DNA of 64,000 nt from Blautia_A aquisgranensis (GTDB taxonomy: Bacteria; Bacillota; Clostridia; Lachnospirales; Lachnospiraceae), in assembly GCF_040096615.1 (NCBI RefSeq), contig NZ_JBBMEJ010000003.1:62001-126000 (forward strand). Direction: 5' to 3'. This document shows positions 18,386-26,852 of the stretch, piece by piece. The translations under genes and the position numbers were made by a program. The notes beneath the pieces were generated by a model, which was not told the origin of the DNA, did not search any database, and saw only the letters and a program-made list of their open reading frames with translations. Each line of letters opens with the position of its first letter. The first letter of the stretch is position 1.

Positions 18386-19753
18386 ATGAAGAAAAGAGCG
18401 GTATCTATGATCCTTGCAGCAGCAATGGTTTGTGGAATGATGGCAGTAAATGTAAGCTGTGTATCTGCAAAAGGATCGGATGAGGGAAAAGTGATCAATA
18501 TTTATTCCTGGAATGATGAGTTCCGTCAGAGACTGGAAGCTATTTATCCGGAAGTAGAGTCCACTTCCAAAGATGGTACAGTTACAAAACTGAAAGATGG
18601 TACAGAGATCCACTGGATCGTAAATCCGAACCAGGATGGCGTATATCAGCAGAAACTGGATGAGGCACTTCTCAACCAGGCTGATGCAAGTGCAGATGAT
18701 AAGGTAGACATGTTCCTTTCTGAGACAGATTATGTGTTCAAATATACAGACAAAGATGCAGATGTTGCAATGCCTCTTACTGATCTTGGCATTGATCCGG
18801 ACAAGGATCTTGCAGATCAGTATGATTTCACGAAAACAACAGCTTCTGATGCGGATGGAGTACAGAGAGGCGCCACATGGCAGTGCTGCCCGGGTGTCCT
18901 TGTATATCGTCGTGACATTGCGAAAGATGTTTTCGGTACTGATGACCCGAAAGAAGTTGGCGAGAAGATGAAAGACTGGGATACAGCCAAAGAATCAGCG
19001 GCTCAGCTGAAAGAAAAAGGATATTATACATTTGCTTCTTATGCAGACACTTTTCGTTTATATGGAAACAGCATTGAGAATCCGTGGGTAGAGTCCGGTG
19101 ATTCTGTGATCAAAGTAGATTCAAAGATCATGGACTGGGTAAAAGATTCCAAAGAGTGGCTGGATGCAGGTTATCTTAACAAAACTGTAAAAGGTCAGTG
19201 GAACGATGACTGGAACAAGGCAATGAGTTCTGGGTCCAAGGTATTCGCATTCCTCTTCCCGGCATGGGGTATCGACTTTACTCTGAAACCAAACTGGGAT
19301 GGAGCAGAAGGTGACTGGGCTGTTACAAATCCTCCGCAGGAATACAACTGGGGTGGTTCTTACATTCAGGCTGCAACAGGAACAGATGATCCGGAACATG
19401 TCAAAGATATTATTCTGGCAATGACGGGAAATAAGGATAATCTTCTTAAGATTTCCAAAGAATACTCTGATTTTACAAATACAAAATCCGGTATGAAAGA
19501 TGCAGCTACAAATGCAGATTTCGCATCTGATTTCCTTGGTGGACAGAACCCGTTTGAGTATTTTGCACCGGTTGCAGAGAATATCAAGATCGCACCGCTT
19601 TCCGCATATGACCAGGGTTGTGTAGAGCTGATCCAGAACGCTTTCAGTGATTACTTCCAGGGTAAAGTAGACTTTGACAAAGCAAAAGCCAACTTTGAGA
19701 CAGCTATTCAGGAGCGTTATCCGGAGATCACAGAGATCCAGTGGCCGGAATAA
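18386..19753 (+). CDS. Extracellular sugar-binding protein of an ABC importer
   Basis: A 455-residue family-1 solute-binding protein. It has a signal peptide (KKR, then a hydrophobic run to about residue 30); the nearby Cys (VSC) is a poor lipobox match. Typical features are the early VINIYSWNDEFR strand and the SGSKVFAFLFPAWGIDF segment. It captures an oligosaccharide outside the membrane and passes it to the two permeases that follow. The context of two GH94 phosphorylases and a GH3 enzyme points to beta-gluco-oligosaccharides. GGAGG precedes the ATG. Confidence 0.9.
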   Translation: MKKRAVSMILAAAMVCGMMAVNVSCVSAKGSDEGKVINIYSWNDEFRQRLEAIYPEVESTSKDGTVTKLKDGTEIHWIVNPNQDGVYQQKLDEALLNQADASADDKVDMFLSETDYVFKYTDKDADVAMPLTDLGIDPDKDLADQYDFTKTTASDADGVQRGATWQCCPGVLVYRRDIAKDVFGTDDPKEVGEKMKDWDTAKESAAQLKEKGYYTFASYADTFRLYGNSIENPWVESGDSVIKVDSKIMDWVKDSKEWLDAGYLNKTVKGQWNDDWNKAMSSGSKVFAFLFPAWGIDFTLKPNWDGAEGDWAVTNPPQEYNWGGSYIQAATGTDDPEHVKDIILAMTGNKDNLLKISKEYSDFTNTKSGMKDAATNADFASDFLGGQNPFEYFAPVAENIKIAPLSAYDQGCVELIQNAFSDYFQGKVDFDKAKANFETAIQERYPEITEIQWPE

Positions 19754-19779
19754 ATACCACATGAGGATAATTGTTGATG

Positions 19780-19803
19780 CTGCAGGATCTTTGGATCCTG
19801 CAG
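19780..19803 (+). promoter_or_regulatory. Intercistronic hairpin between binding protein and permease genes
   Basis: A perfect 10-bp stem CTGCAGGATC/GATCCTGCAG with a 4-base loop lies in the 72-bp gap, followed by only TTT. Such hairpins commonly stabilise the upstream message or reduce read-through, so that binding protein exceeds permease. Confidence 0.7.
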
Positions 19804-19825
19804 TTTGCTGGAAAGGAAGAGCATT

Positions 19826-20779
19826 ATGAAGAAAAAGAGCGTTAATTACGGAAAATGGGGATACATATTTATTCTTCCGTTTTTTGTGATCTATTTTATC
19901 TTTTCGCTGATTCCGCTGTTTGATACAGTGAGATACAGCTTTTTTGAATATTTCCGTTCTGGAATCAAGCAGATTGGTCCTAATTTTGTAGGACTTGCCA
20001 ATTATGTCAGTCTTCTGCATTCTGACATGCTGAAATACGGACTGAATACACTGATCCTTTGGGTGATCGGATTTGTTCCGCAGATCGTTGTTGCACTGGT
20101 GCTTGCATGCTGGTTTACTGATGCCAGGTTGAAGCTTCATGGCAAGCAGTTTTTTAAGGTTGTAATTTATCTGCCGAACCTGATCATGGCATCAGCATTT
20201 GCACTTCTGTTTTTTACCATGTTTTCCACAAACGGACCTGTAAACTCCATTTTGTGTTCACTGGGCTGGATAAAGGAACCGATTGATTTTCTGGGCTCTG
20301 TTCTGGGAACAAGATCATTGGTAGGTTTCATGAATTTCCTGATGTGGTTCGGAAACACGACCATCATGCTGATGGCAGCAGTAATGGGAATCAGTATGGA
20401 TATTTTTGAAGCATCGGATCTGGACGGATGCAACAGCATTCAGCGTTTCGTCTATATTACGCTTCCACTGATTCGTCCGATTCTTTCCTATACTCTGATC
20501 ACTTCCATCATCGGTGGCCTTCAGATGTTTGATGTACCGCAGATCCTCACAAACGGACAGGGTAATCCGGACAGAACATCCATGACACTGATTATGTTCC
20601 TGAACAGCCATCTGAAGAGCAAGAATTATGGTATGGCCGGAGCATTGTCTGTATACCTGTTTATTATCAGTGCAATCCTCTGCTTCTTTGTATATCGTAT
20701 GACTAACGACAATGATCCGGACGGATCTAAGAAAGCAGCGAAAAAGAGAGCAAGAGCAGAAAGGAGAAAAACAAAATGA
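19826..20779 (+). CDS. Sugar ABC transporter permease, MalF/UgpA type
   Basis: A 317-residue membrane protein with six predicted helices. The EAA-loop that contacts the ATPase is visible as EASDLDGCNSIQRFVYITLPLIRP. The ATG at 19826 follows AAAGGAAG; an upstream in-frame start at 19805 lacks a site. It ends in a basic tail (KKAAKKRARAERRK), and its stop overlaps the next start (ATGA). No ATPase gene lies in the operon, so a shared MsmK/MsmX-type ATPase elsewhere must energise it; this is an inference based on common practice in Firmicutes. Confidence 0.9.
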   Translation: MKKKSVNYGKWGYIFILPFFVIYFIFSLIPLFDTVRYSFFEYFRSGIKQIGPNFVGLANYVSLLHSDMLKYGLNTLILWVIGFVPQIVVALVLACWFTDARLKLHGKQFFKVVIYLPNLIMASAFALLFFTMFSTNGPVNSILCSLGWIKEPIDFLGSVLGTRSLVGFMNFLMWFGNTTIMLMAAVMGISMDIFEASDLDGCNSIQRFVYITLPLIRPILSYTLITSIIGGLQMFDVPQILTNGQGNPDRTSMTLIMFLNSHLKSKNYGMAGALSVYLFIISAILCFFVYRMTNDNDPDGSKKAAKKRARAERRKTK

Positions 20780-21624
20780 TGAAAGATAAGACAGCCAGCA
20801 GGATCAGAAGTATCGTGGCACATGTGGTACTTATTATTCTTTCCTTTATGTGTCTCTTTTTCTTTTATGTACTGATCGTGAATGCGTCTCATTCTCATGC
20901 AGAGCTTCAGAAGGGATTTTCTGCTCTTCCTGGAAAATATTTCTGGAAAAACCTGATGAATGTTGCAAATGACGGAAGCTTTCCGATGTTCAGGGGAATT
21001 CTTAACAGTATTATCGTGTCCGGATGCAGTGCAGTATTATGTACATATTTTTCCTCACTGACAGCATATGGTCTTTATGCCTATGATTTCAAGGCAAGGA
21101 ATGTAGCGTTTACATTTATCATGGCGATCCTCGTCATGCCGACACAGGTAACTGCAATGGGCTTCCTTCGTCTGATCACAAAGATGGGATTATATGATTC
21201 CCTGCTTCCGTTGATCATTCCGTCTGTTGCGTCACCGGCCGTATTCTATTTTATGTACAGCTATCTGCAGTCCTCACTGCCGATGTCACTGGTAGAAGCA
21301 GCCAGAATTGACGGCTCCGGAGAATTCCGTACTTTCAACAGTATTGTCCTGCCAATCATGAAGCCGGCAATCGCTGTACAGGCGATTTTTACATTTGTAG
21401 GCTCCTGGAACAATTATTTCGTTCCTGCTCTGGTTATCCAGTCTAAAAGCAAGATGACTGTTCCAATCCTGATTGCAACACTTCGTGGAGCAGATTATAT
21501 GAATTTTGATATGGGTAAGATTTACATGATGATCACAGTTGCCATTGTGCCGATCATTATCGTATATCTCCTTCTTTCCAAGTTTATCATCGCAGGAGTG
21601 ACACTTGGAGGCGTAAAAGAATAA
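20776..21624 (+). CDS. Sugar ABC transporter permease, MalG/UgpE type
   Basis: A 282-residue partner permease with six helices and the EAA loop EAARIDGSGEFRTFNSIVLPIMKP. The C-terminus LSKFIIAGVTLGGVKE is typical for MalG-like permeases. It overlaps the upstream permease by 4 bp and precedes the GH3 gene by 20 bp. Confidence 0.9.
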   Translation: MMKDKTASRIRSIVAHVVLIILSFMCLFFFYVLIVNASHSHAELQKGFSALPGKYFWKNLMNVANDGSFPMFRGILNSIIVSGCSAVLCTYFSSLTAYGLYAYDFKARNVAFTFIMAILVMPTQVTAMGFLRLITKMGLYDSLLPLIIPSVASPAVFYFMYSYLQSSLPMSLVEAARIDGSGEFRTFNSIVLPIMKPAIAVQAIFTFVGSWNNYFVPALVIQSKSKMTVPILIATLRGADYMNFDMGKIYMMITVAIVPIIIVYLLLSKFIIAGVTLGGVKE

Positions 21625-21644
21625 CAAAAGGTAGCAGGTAAGAT

Positions 21645-24104
21645 ATGACAGTTAAGAAATGGAAACACAGCGGAACAAAGAAACACAGCATGTCAGACCG
21701 TGAAATACGAAACGGTCTTCTTTCGGAAAAAGCAGCAGAGGAGGGCATTGTACTGCTGAAAAATGATAAAAAAATACTCCCTCTGAATATTTCCACGAAA
21801 ATAGGTTTATACGGCGCCGGTGCGGGAAAGACAGTGAAAGGCGGAACAGGTTCCGGTGATGTGAATAACAGAAGTAACATTTCTATTTATCAGGGACTGA
21901 AAGAAAACGGTATTCAGATCGTAAGCGAGAAATGGCTGGCCAATTATGAGTCAATATACGCAGAAGCACGCCGGGCATGGAAAGAAAAAATACTGGAAGA
22001 AGCAAAGTTTGTGGAAAATCCTTTTGATGCCTATGCGGAAAATCCCTTTGCAATGCCGGAAGGCCGTGCAGTCACAGCAGAAGATACTGTCGATGCCCAG
22101 ACAGCAATCTATGTGGTAAGCAGGATTTCCGGTGAGGGAAAGGATAGGCGCAGGGTCGAGGGAGATTATTATCTGAGCAGACGGGAGCGGGAGGATATCC
22201 GGTTCCTTGATGCACAGAAGATTCCTACAGTACTTATCCTGAATTCCGGCGGTCCGGTAGAACTGACAGATATTCTGGAAGAAACAGAAAATATCTGTGC
22301 TGTCCTAAATATTTCCCAGCTTGGACAAAGAGGCGGACTTGCCCTCGCTAATGTCCTTCTGGGAAAGGTAACTCCAGGCGGCAAGCTGACTGCAACATGG
22401 GCCAGAAGGTATGAGGATTATCCGTGTGCAGAGGAATACAGCTATCTTAATGGCAAGCTTGAAAGAGAAGAGTACAAGGAAGGAATTTATACAGGATATC
22501 GTTATTTTGATACTTTTGGTGTAAAACCGCTGTTTCCGTTTGGATATGGACTTTCTTACACAGAAATGCAGATACGCTTCCATGGGATGAAAACATCAGG
22601 GGATGGCGTTGAAGTTGAAGCAGAGGTAACGAATACAGGAGAAACTTTTTCGGGAAAAGAGGTCGTGCAGGTCTATGTGTCTCTTCCACAGGATGAATCA
22701 GGGAAGGAATACCGTCGGCTGGCTGGCTTTGCAAAAACAAAACTTCTGAAGCCGGGGGAAAAAGAACTGCTGAAAATCAGGATCGACAGAAAGACACTGG
22801 CATATTTTTCCGAAGAGCAGCATGCCTGGATTGCTGAAAAAGGTTATTATGCTGTCTGGGTCGGAAACAGCGTTGCATCGCTTACGCTGGCTGCAATGCT
22901 TGAAGTGCCGGAGAGTGTGATCCTAGATAAAACGAATATCCTTGAGAATCAGACTGATATTACTGAAGAAGTTTATGATCGCCAGAATCTTTCTGCCAGA
23001 ACTCTGAAATGGAAAGAGAAGGCAGAGAATGAGAAGATTGGAAGATATATCTATTATCCTGAACCAGAGAAGAGAACAGAATGCACCTGCCAACCGGAAA
23101 ATAAGATTCCTGCAAAGGATCTGCTCCCGCTGTTTTATGGGAATATTGCTGGAATCTCCAGTAATCTGGGGGCGGCAGGAATCCGTGTTCCTGGCTCTGC
23201 TGGTGAGACCACGGCTGCTCTTTATGAGCAATATGGCGTTTCCCCACTGATCATGGCCGATGGGCCTGCAGGACTGAGACTTCAGCAGAATTATGAAGTA
23301 GACAGAGAAACAGACACAGTATATGGAATCGGTGTCCTTGGATCTCTGGAAAACGGATACCTGAGAACAGATGAGATTCACGAAAACGCAGACAGATATT
23401 ATCAGTTCTGTACGGCATTTCCGGTTGGAACTGCACTGGCTCAGACCTGGGATACTGCCCTTGTGGAAAAAGTTGGAATAGCAGTGGCAGAAGAAATGGA
23501 AGAATTCCACATAGATCTCTGGCTAGCACCTGGTCTTAATATTCAGAGAAACCCTCTGTGCGGCAGAAATTTTGAATATTATTCCGAAGATCCGCTGCTT
23601 TCCGGAACCATGGCAGCAGCCATGACAAAAGGAGTGCAGAGCAGACCTGGCTGCGGTGTTACCGTTAAGCATTTTGCCTGCAACAATCAGGAAGATAATC
23701 GTATGGGCGTGGATGCACAGGTATCAGAACGTGCCCTGAGGGAAATTTACCTGCGTGGTTTTGAGATTGCAGTTAAAGAAAGCAGACCAGTGGCAATCAT
23801 GTCTTCCTATAATTTACTGAATGGTGTCCATGCTGCAAACAGTGTTGATCTCTGTACAGCCATTGCCCGGAAAGAATGGGGATTTGACGGTGTGATCATG
23901 TCAGACTGGAATACAACGGTTCCGGAAGATGGAAGTATTCCGTGGAAATGCGTGACAGCAGGAAATGATATTATCATGCCTGGTAATGCAGCCGACGCAG
24001 AAAATATCCGAAAAGCTTTTGAAGACGGAAAGCTTTCGGAAGAAGTTGTCAGAATGTGTGCGGGACGTATTCTTAACCTAATACACACACTGACAGCAGA
24101 ATAA
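21645..24104 (+). CDS. GH3 beta-glucosidase with inverted domain order
   Basis: An 819-residue cytoplasmic enzyme without signal peptide that would release glucose from beta-glucosides. The domains run in reverse of usual GH3. The alpha/beta sandwich comes first (LLSEKAAEEGIVLLKND at about 27-43, then PLFPFGYGLSYTEMQI near 290), a fibronectin-like segment at about 315-395 follows, and the catalytic TIM barrel is last (MADGPAGLRL; KHFACNNQEDNR; GVIMSDW with nucleophile Asp754). The same inverted order is known from Ruminococcus albus and Butyrivibrio fibrisolvens beta-glucosidases. It closes the AraC-regulated operon and complements the phosphorolytic GH94 route. Confidence 0.9.
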   Translation: MTVKKWKHSGTKKHSMSDREIRNGLLSEKAAEEGIVLLKNDKKILPLNISTKIGLYGAGAGKTVKGGTGSGDVNNRSNISIYQGLKENGIQIVSEKWLANYESIYAEARRAWKEKILEEAKFVENPFDAYAENPFAMPEGRAVTAEDTVDAQTAIYVVSRISGEGKDRRRVEGDYYLSRREREDIRFLDAQKIPTVLILNSGGPVELTDILEETENICAVLNISQLGQRGGLALANVLLGKVTPGGKLTATWARRYEDYPCAEEYSYLNGKLEREEYKEGIYTGYRYFDTFGVKPLFPFGYGLSYTEMQIRFHGMKTSGDGVEVEAEVTNTGETFSGKEVVQVYVSLPQDESGKEYRRLAGFAKTKLLKPGEKELLKIRIDRKTLAYFSEEQHAWIAEKGYYAVWVGNSVASLTLAAMLEVPESVILDKTNILENQTDITEEVYDRQNLSARTLKWKEKAENEKIGRYIYYPEPEKRTECTCQPENKIPAKDLLPLFYGNIAGISSNLGAAGIRVPGSAGETTAALYEQYGVSPLIMADGPAGLRLQQNYEVDRETDTVYGIGVLGSLENGYLRTDEIHENADRYYQFCTAFPVGTALAQTWDTALVEKVGIAVAEEMEEFHIDLWLAPGLNIQRNPLCGRNFEYYSEDPLLSGTMAAAMTKGVQSRPGCGVTVKHFACNNQEDNRMGVDAQVSERALREIYLRGFEIAVKESRPVAIMSSYNLLNGVHAANSVDLCTAIARKEWGFDGVIMSDWNTTVPEDGSIPWKCVTAGNDIIMPGNAADAENIRKAFEDGKLSEEVVRMCAGRILNLIHTLTAE

Positions 24105-24130
24105 AAAAATTATATAGTAGTGAAAAACTT

Positions 24131-24177
24131 GCCTGAATTCAATTTTCGATTTATCATTGGATTCAGGCATATTTTTT
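24131..24177 (+). terminator. Terminator after the GH3 gene
   Basis: A 13-bp stem GCCTGAATTCAAT/ATTGGATTCAGGC with a 12-base loop is followed by a run of six T. Confidence 0.85.
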
Positions 24178-24257
24178 GCAGATGTCGTGCAAGGCAACCC
24201 GTTTTAGGCGGAGGATCCTGCAGGCAGTTTTTTATATGCCGTGAAAAGGAGAATACC

Positions 24258-25745
24258 ATGAACATAAAACGAGCAAAGCAGGAGATCAGAGATTCCATAG
24301 AAGCATATCTTTCAAAGGACGAATTCGGTGAGTACCGGATCCCGGCGATCCGACAGAGACCGATCCTTCTTATGGGCCCTCCGGGAATCGGAAAGACACA
24401 GATTATGGAACAGATAGCAAGGGAATGCGGGATTGCTCTTGTTTCCTATACCATTACCCACCACACCAGGCAGAGTGCTGTGGGACTTCCTTTTATTGTA
24501 AAAAAGAATTATGGTGAGGAAGAATTTTCTGTCACGGAATATACCATGAGTGAGATCATTTCGTCCGTTTACGATAAGATGGAAAAAACAGGTCTGAGAG
24601 AGGGAATCCTGTTTATTGATGAGATCAACTGTGTATCCGAGACACTGGCACCGATGATGCTGCAGTTCCTTCAGGGAAAAACCTTCGGAAACCAGAAGGT
24701 GCCGGAGGGCTGGGTGATCGTCACAGCAGGAAATCCGCCGGAATATAACAAATCTGTCCGGGAATTCGACGTGGTTACGCTGGATCGTATCAAGAAGATC
24801 GATGTGGAGGCAGATTTTGATGTGTGGAAGGAATATGCCTATCAGCAGGGAATCCATCCGGCAGTGATTTCTTATCTGGAGCTTCGCAGAAAAAATTTCT
24901 ACAGGGTGGAGAATACCGTAGACGGAAAGATCTTTGCCACAGCCAGAGGCTGGGAGGATCTTTCCCGTCTGATCCAGGTTTATGAGATCCTTGGAAAAAC
25001 CGTAGACCGTGAGGTGGTCAGTCAGTACATTCAGCACAGGATGATCGCGAAGGATTTTGCCGGCTATCTGGCTCTTTATTATAAGTACAGAACGGACTAT
25101 AAGGTGGAGGATATCCTGCAGGGGAAATGGGATTCCATCACACTGGGCAAGGTTCGCACAGCATCTCTGGATGAGCACTTAAGCATTGTAAGCCTCCTCA
25201 ATGGAAAGCTTGGTGAGCTTTTTACGGAGTGTTATCTTACAGACCAGTATCTTACGAAGCTCTATGAATATATGGTGCATTTTCGGGAGCATGGGGAGAG
25301 CCTTACGGCAAAAGATCTCCTGAAAAAAGCAGTGGAAGATATTGAGCGGGATAAAAAGAGCGAGCTTCTTACGAAACAGCAGGAACGTATACAGAAGCGA
25401 GTTGTGTCTTTCTTTGAACGGGCTGCGGGAGCAGATGGAAGCTATGAATCTGCAAAGAGCGCCTTTGAAGAAGAAACAGAGCGATACGAGAACCGTACGG
25501 ATGAAGTTTCCCTGACTTTGCAGAATGTATTCGATTTCATGGAGGCTGCTTTCGGGGATGGTCAGGAGATGGTTGCGTTTATCACAGAGCTGAATGCCAG
25601 CTATTACAGTCTCTGGTTTATCCGCGAAAATGGTTCGGACCAGTATTACAGATATAACAAGGGACTGCTCTTTGATGACCGGCAGAAGCTGATCCTGGGG
25701 CAGATGGAGGAAGCGGAAAATCTTCTTGGTAACGGGATAAAATAA
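24258..25745 (+). CDS. MoxR-like AAA+ ATPase
   Basis: A 495-residue AAA+ protein. Walker A is GPPGIGKT (residues 40-47), Walker B is GILFIDEIN, and sensor-1 is in VIVTAGNPPEYNKS. The C-terminal 200 residues form a helical extension. This subgroup acts as a chaperone for a VWA-domain partner with DUF2201, which matches the protein at 10626-11978. AAAAGGAG precedes the ATG at 24258; an in-frame start at 24120 falls inside the upstream terminator and is rejected. Confidence 0.85.
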   Translation: MNIKRAKQEIRDSIEAYLSKDEFGEYRIPAIRQRPILLMGPPGIGKTQIMEQIARECGIALVSYTITHHTRQSAVGLPFIVKKNYGEEEFSVTEYTMSEIISSVYDKMEKTGLREGILFIDEINCVSETLAPMMLQFLQGKTFGNQKVPEGWVIVTAGNPPEYNKSVREFDVVTLDRIKKIDVEADFDVWKEYAYQQGIHPAVISYLELRRKNFYRVENTVDGKIFATARGWEDLSRLIQVYEILGKTVDREVVSQYIQHRMIAKDFAGYLALYYKYRTDYKVEDILQGKWDSITLGKVRTASLDEHLSIVSLLNGKLGELFTECYLTDQYLTKLYEYMVHFREHGESLTAKDLLKKAVEDIERDKKSELLTKQQERIQKRVVSFFERAAGADGSYESAKSAFEEETERYENRTDEVSLTLQNVFDFMEAAFGDGQEMVAFITELNASYYSLWFIRENGSDQYYRYNKGLLFDDRQKLILGQMEEAENLLGNGIK

Positions 25746-25783
25746 GCAGCACAAAATTTGTCATACCAATTTTGGGTTTCCTA

Positions 25784-25812
25784 TTGAATAATCTGGGGAA
25801 TTCCCGTATAAT
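25784..25812 (+). promoter_or_regulatory. Promoter of the FadR-type regulator gene
   Basis: TTGAAT at 25784-25789, a 17-bp spacer and TATAAT at 25807-25812. Confidence 0.75.
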
Positions 25813-25818
25813 ATTGAC

Positions 25819-25945
25819 AATAAAAGGCCATGACAGGGGATGCACATCTGTGCAGGTTCACAACTGATGTGGCCTTTTGTCATGACAAGAGTGCGAAAAA
25901 AATGATATTAAAATATTAAAAAGGAAGGCGGCCAGAACGGACGAC
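25819..25945 (+). promoter_or_regulatory. Structured leader of the FadR-type regulator gene
   Basis: A 9-bp stem AAAAGGCCA (25822-25830) with TGGCCTTTT (25870-25878) encloses a TGCACA/TGTGCA palindrome. An alternative pairing, CATGACA (25829-25835) with TGTCATG (25878-25884), would exclude the first stem. This is a switch-like arrangement, but I recognise no known riboswitch class. Confidence 0.5.
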
Positions 25946-26680
25946 ATGTTTACGAAAATTACAGAGGAAAGAGCATTTGACGGAATATTGAGACAGATCA
26001 TAGATAATATCCGACAGGGAGATTTGAAGCCGGGAGATACTTTGCCTGCAGAACGTGTTATGGCAGAAGCGCTGGGAGTTTCCAGACCTGCTGTTCGTGA
26101 GGTTCTGCGGGCACTGGAGCTGATGGGGATCGTCACAACAGTCCGTGGTGGTGCCAATTATATCACCGAGAATATGGATCAGTGGCTTTCCGCACCGCTG
26201 GCACTTCTTTTTCAGCTGAATAACAGCCATGTGCAGCAGGTGCAGCAGCTTCGTTCTGCACTGGAGCAGGAGGCGGCACTTCTGGCAGCCGGGAAATGTA
26301 CAGAGAAGGACGCATTAGATCTGCGTTCCATTCTGGCACAGCTGGAGAGTTCAGAGGATGAGAAAGCCCGTGCAGGTCTTGATAAGGAGCTTCATACGAA
26401 GATCGGCAGGATCGCAGGGAATCCTATGATCTACAATGTCCTGGATGCGGCAGCGCAGCTGACTGAGGAGATCATTTCCGGCACCCGAGCCTATATTATG
26501 CAGAAACATAATTCCGCTCTGGAGGTGGATGAGCAGCACAGAAGGCTGGTGGAAGCTATTATTTCCGGAGACCGGAACCAGGCGGAGAAGCTGATGCGCG
26601 AACATATGGAAACCATTGAGAAATATATACTGGAGATTGCGCAGCAGCAGGGTGAGAACAGCCTTGCATTTCATCGCTGA
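25946..26680 (+). CDS. FadR-subfamily GntR transcriptional regulator
   Basis: A 244-residue repressor type. The winged helix is at about residues 10-75 (LPAERVMAEALGVSRPAVREVLRALELMG region), followed by an all-helical FCD ligand domain with HTKIGRIAGNP and the metal-type histidines of the family (REHMETIEKY). FCD regulators usually bind organic acids. TGGTnnnACCA sites, the FadR-subfamily consensus, lie directly behind this gene and before the dehydrogenase gene, so it probably responds to malate, lactate or a similar acid. The ribosome site (AAGGAAGG) is unusually far, about 20 bases from the ATG. Confidence 0.9.
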   Translation: MFTKITEERAFDGILRQIIDNIRQGDLKPGDTLPAERVMAEALGVSRPAVREVLRALELMGIVTTVRGGANYITENMDQWLSAPLALLFQLNNSHVQQVQQLRSALEQEAALLAAGKCTEKDALDLRSILAQLESSEDEKARAGLDKELHTKIGRIAGNPMIYNVLDAAAQLTEEIISGTRAYIMQKHNSALEVDEQHRRLVEAIISGDRNQAEKLMREHMETIEKYILEIAQQQGENSLAFHR

Positions 26681-26727
26681 TCCACCTGAAAAAATTAAAT
26701 AAAATTTCAGTAAAAATCCCGTTAATC

Positions 26728-26792
26728 TGGTAAGACCACTATTGATTTTGGTAAGACCGCGTGCTATAATAGGGACTGTATTGGTAATACCA
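26728..26792 (+). promoter_or_regulatory. Three FadR-type operators on a strong promoter
   Basis: TGGTAAGACCA (26728-26738), TGGTAAGACCG (26749-26759) and TGGTAATACCA (26782-26792) follow the TGGTnnnACCA consensus, with start-to-start spacing of 21 and 33 bp (two and three helical turns). The promoter is TTGATT (26742-26747), 17 bp, TATAAT (26765-26770); the middle site fills the spacer. Binding would block RNA polymerase. Confidence 0.85.
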
Positions 26793-26852
26793 AAAAAGTT
26801 TGATATTATGGCAGTAACCTGCCGGAAATATCAGGAGAAAGGACTTACGATT

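Noticed and set aside
19121..20140. 339-codon antisense frame over binding protein and permease genes
   Set aside because: Spans two well-supported genes on the other strand and shows no domain.
11979..24257. Possible target-site duplication at the ends of the beta-glucoside block (AATTATAT on both sides)
   Set aside because: Only eight AT bases shared; too weak to define an insertion boundary.
25822..25878. tRNA-like fragment (acceptor-like stem and GGTTCACAA near a T-loop pattern)
   Set aside because: Too short (57 bases), no anticodon arm and no CCA; treated as a leader hairpin instead.
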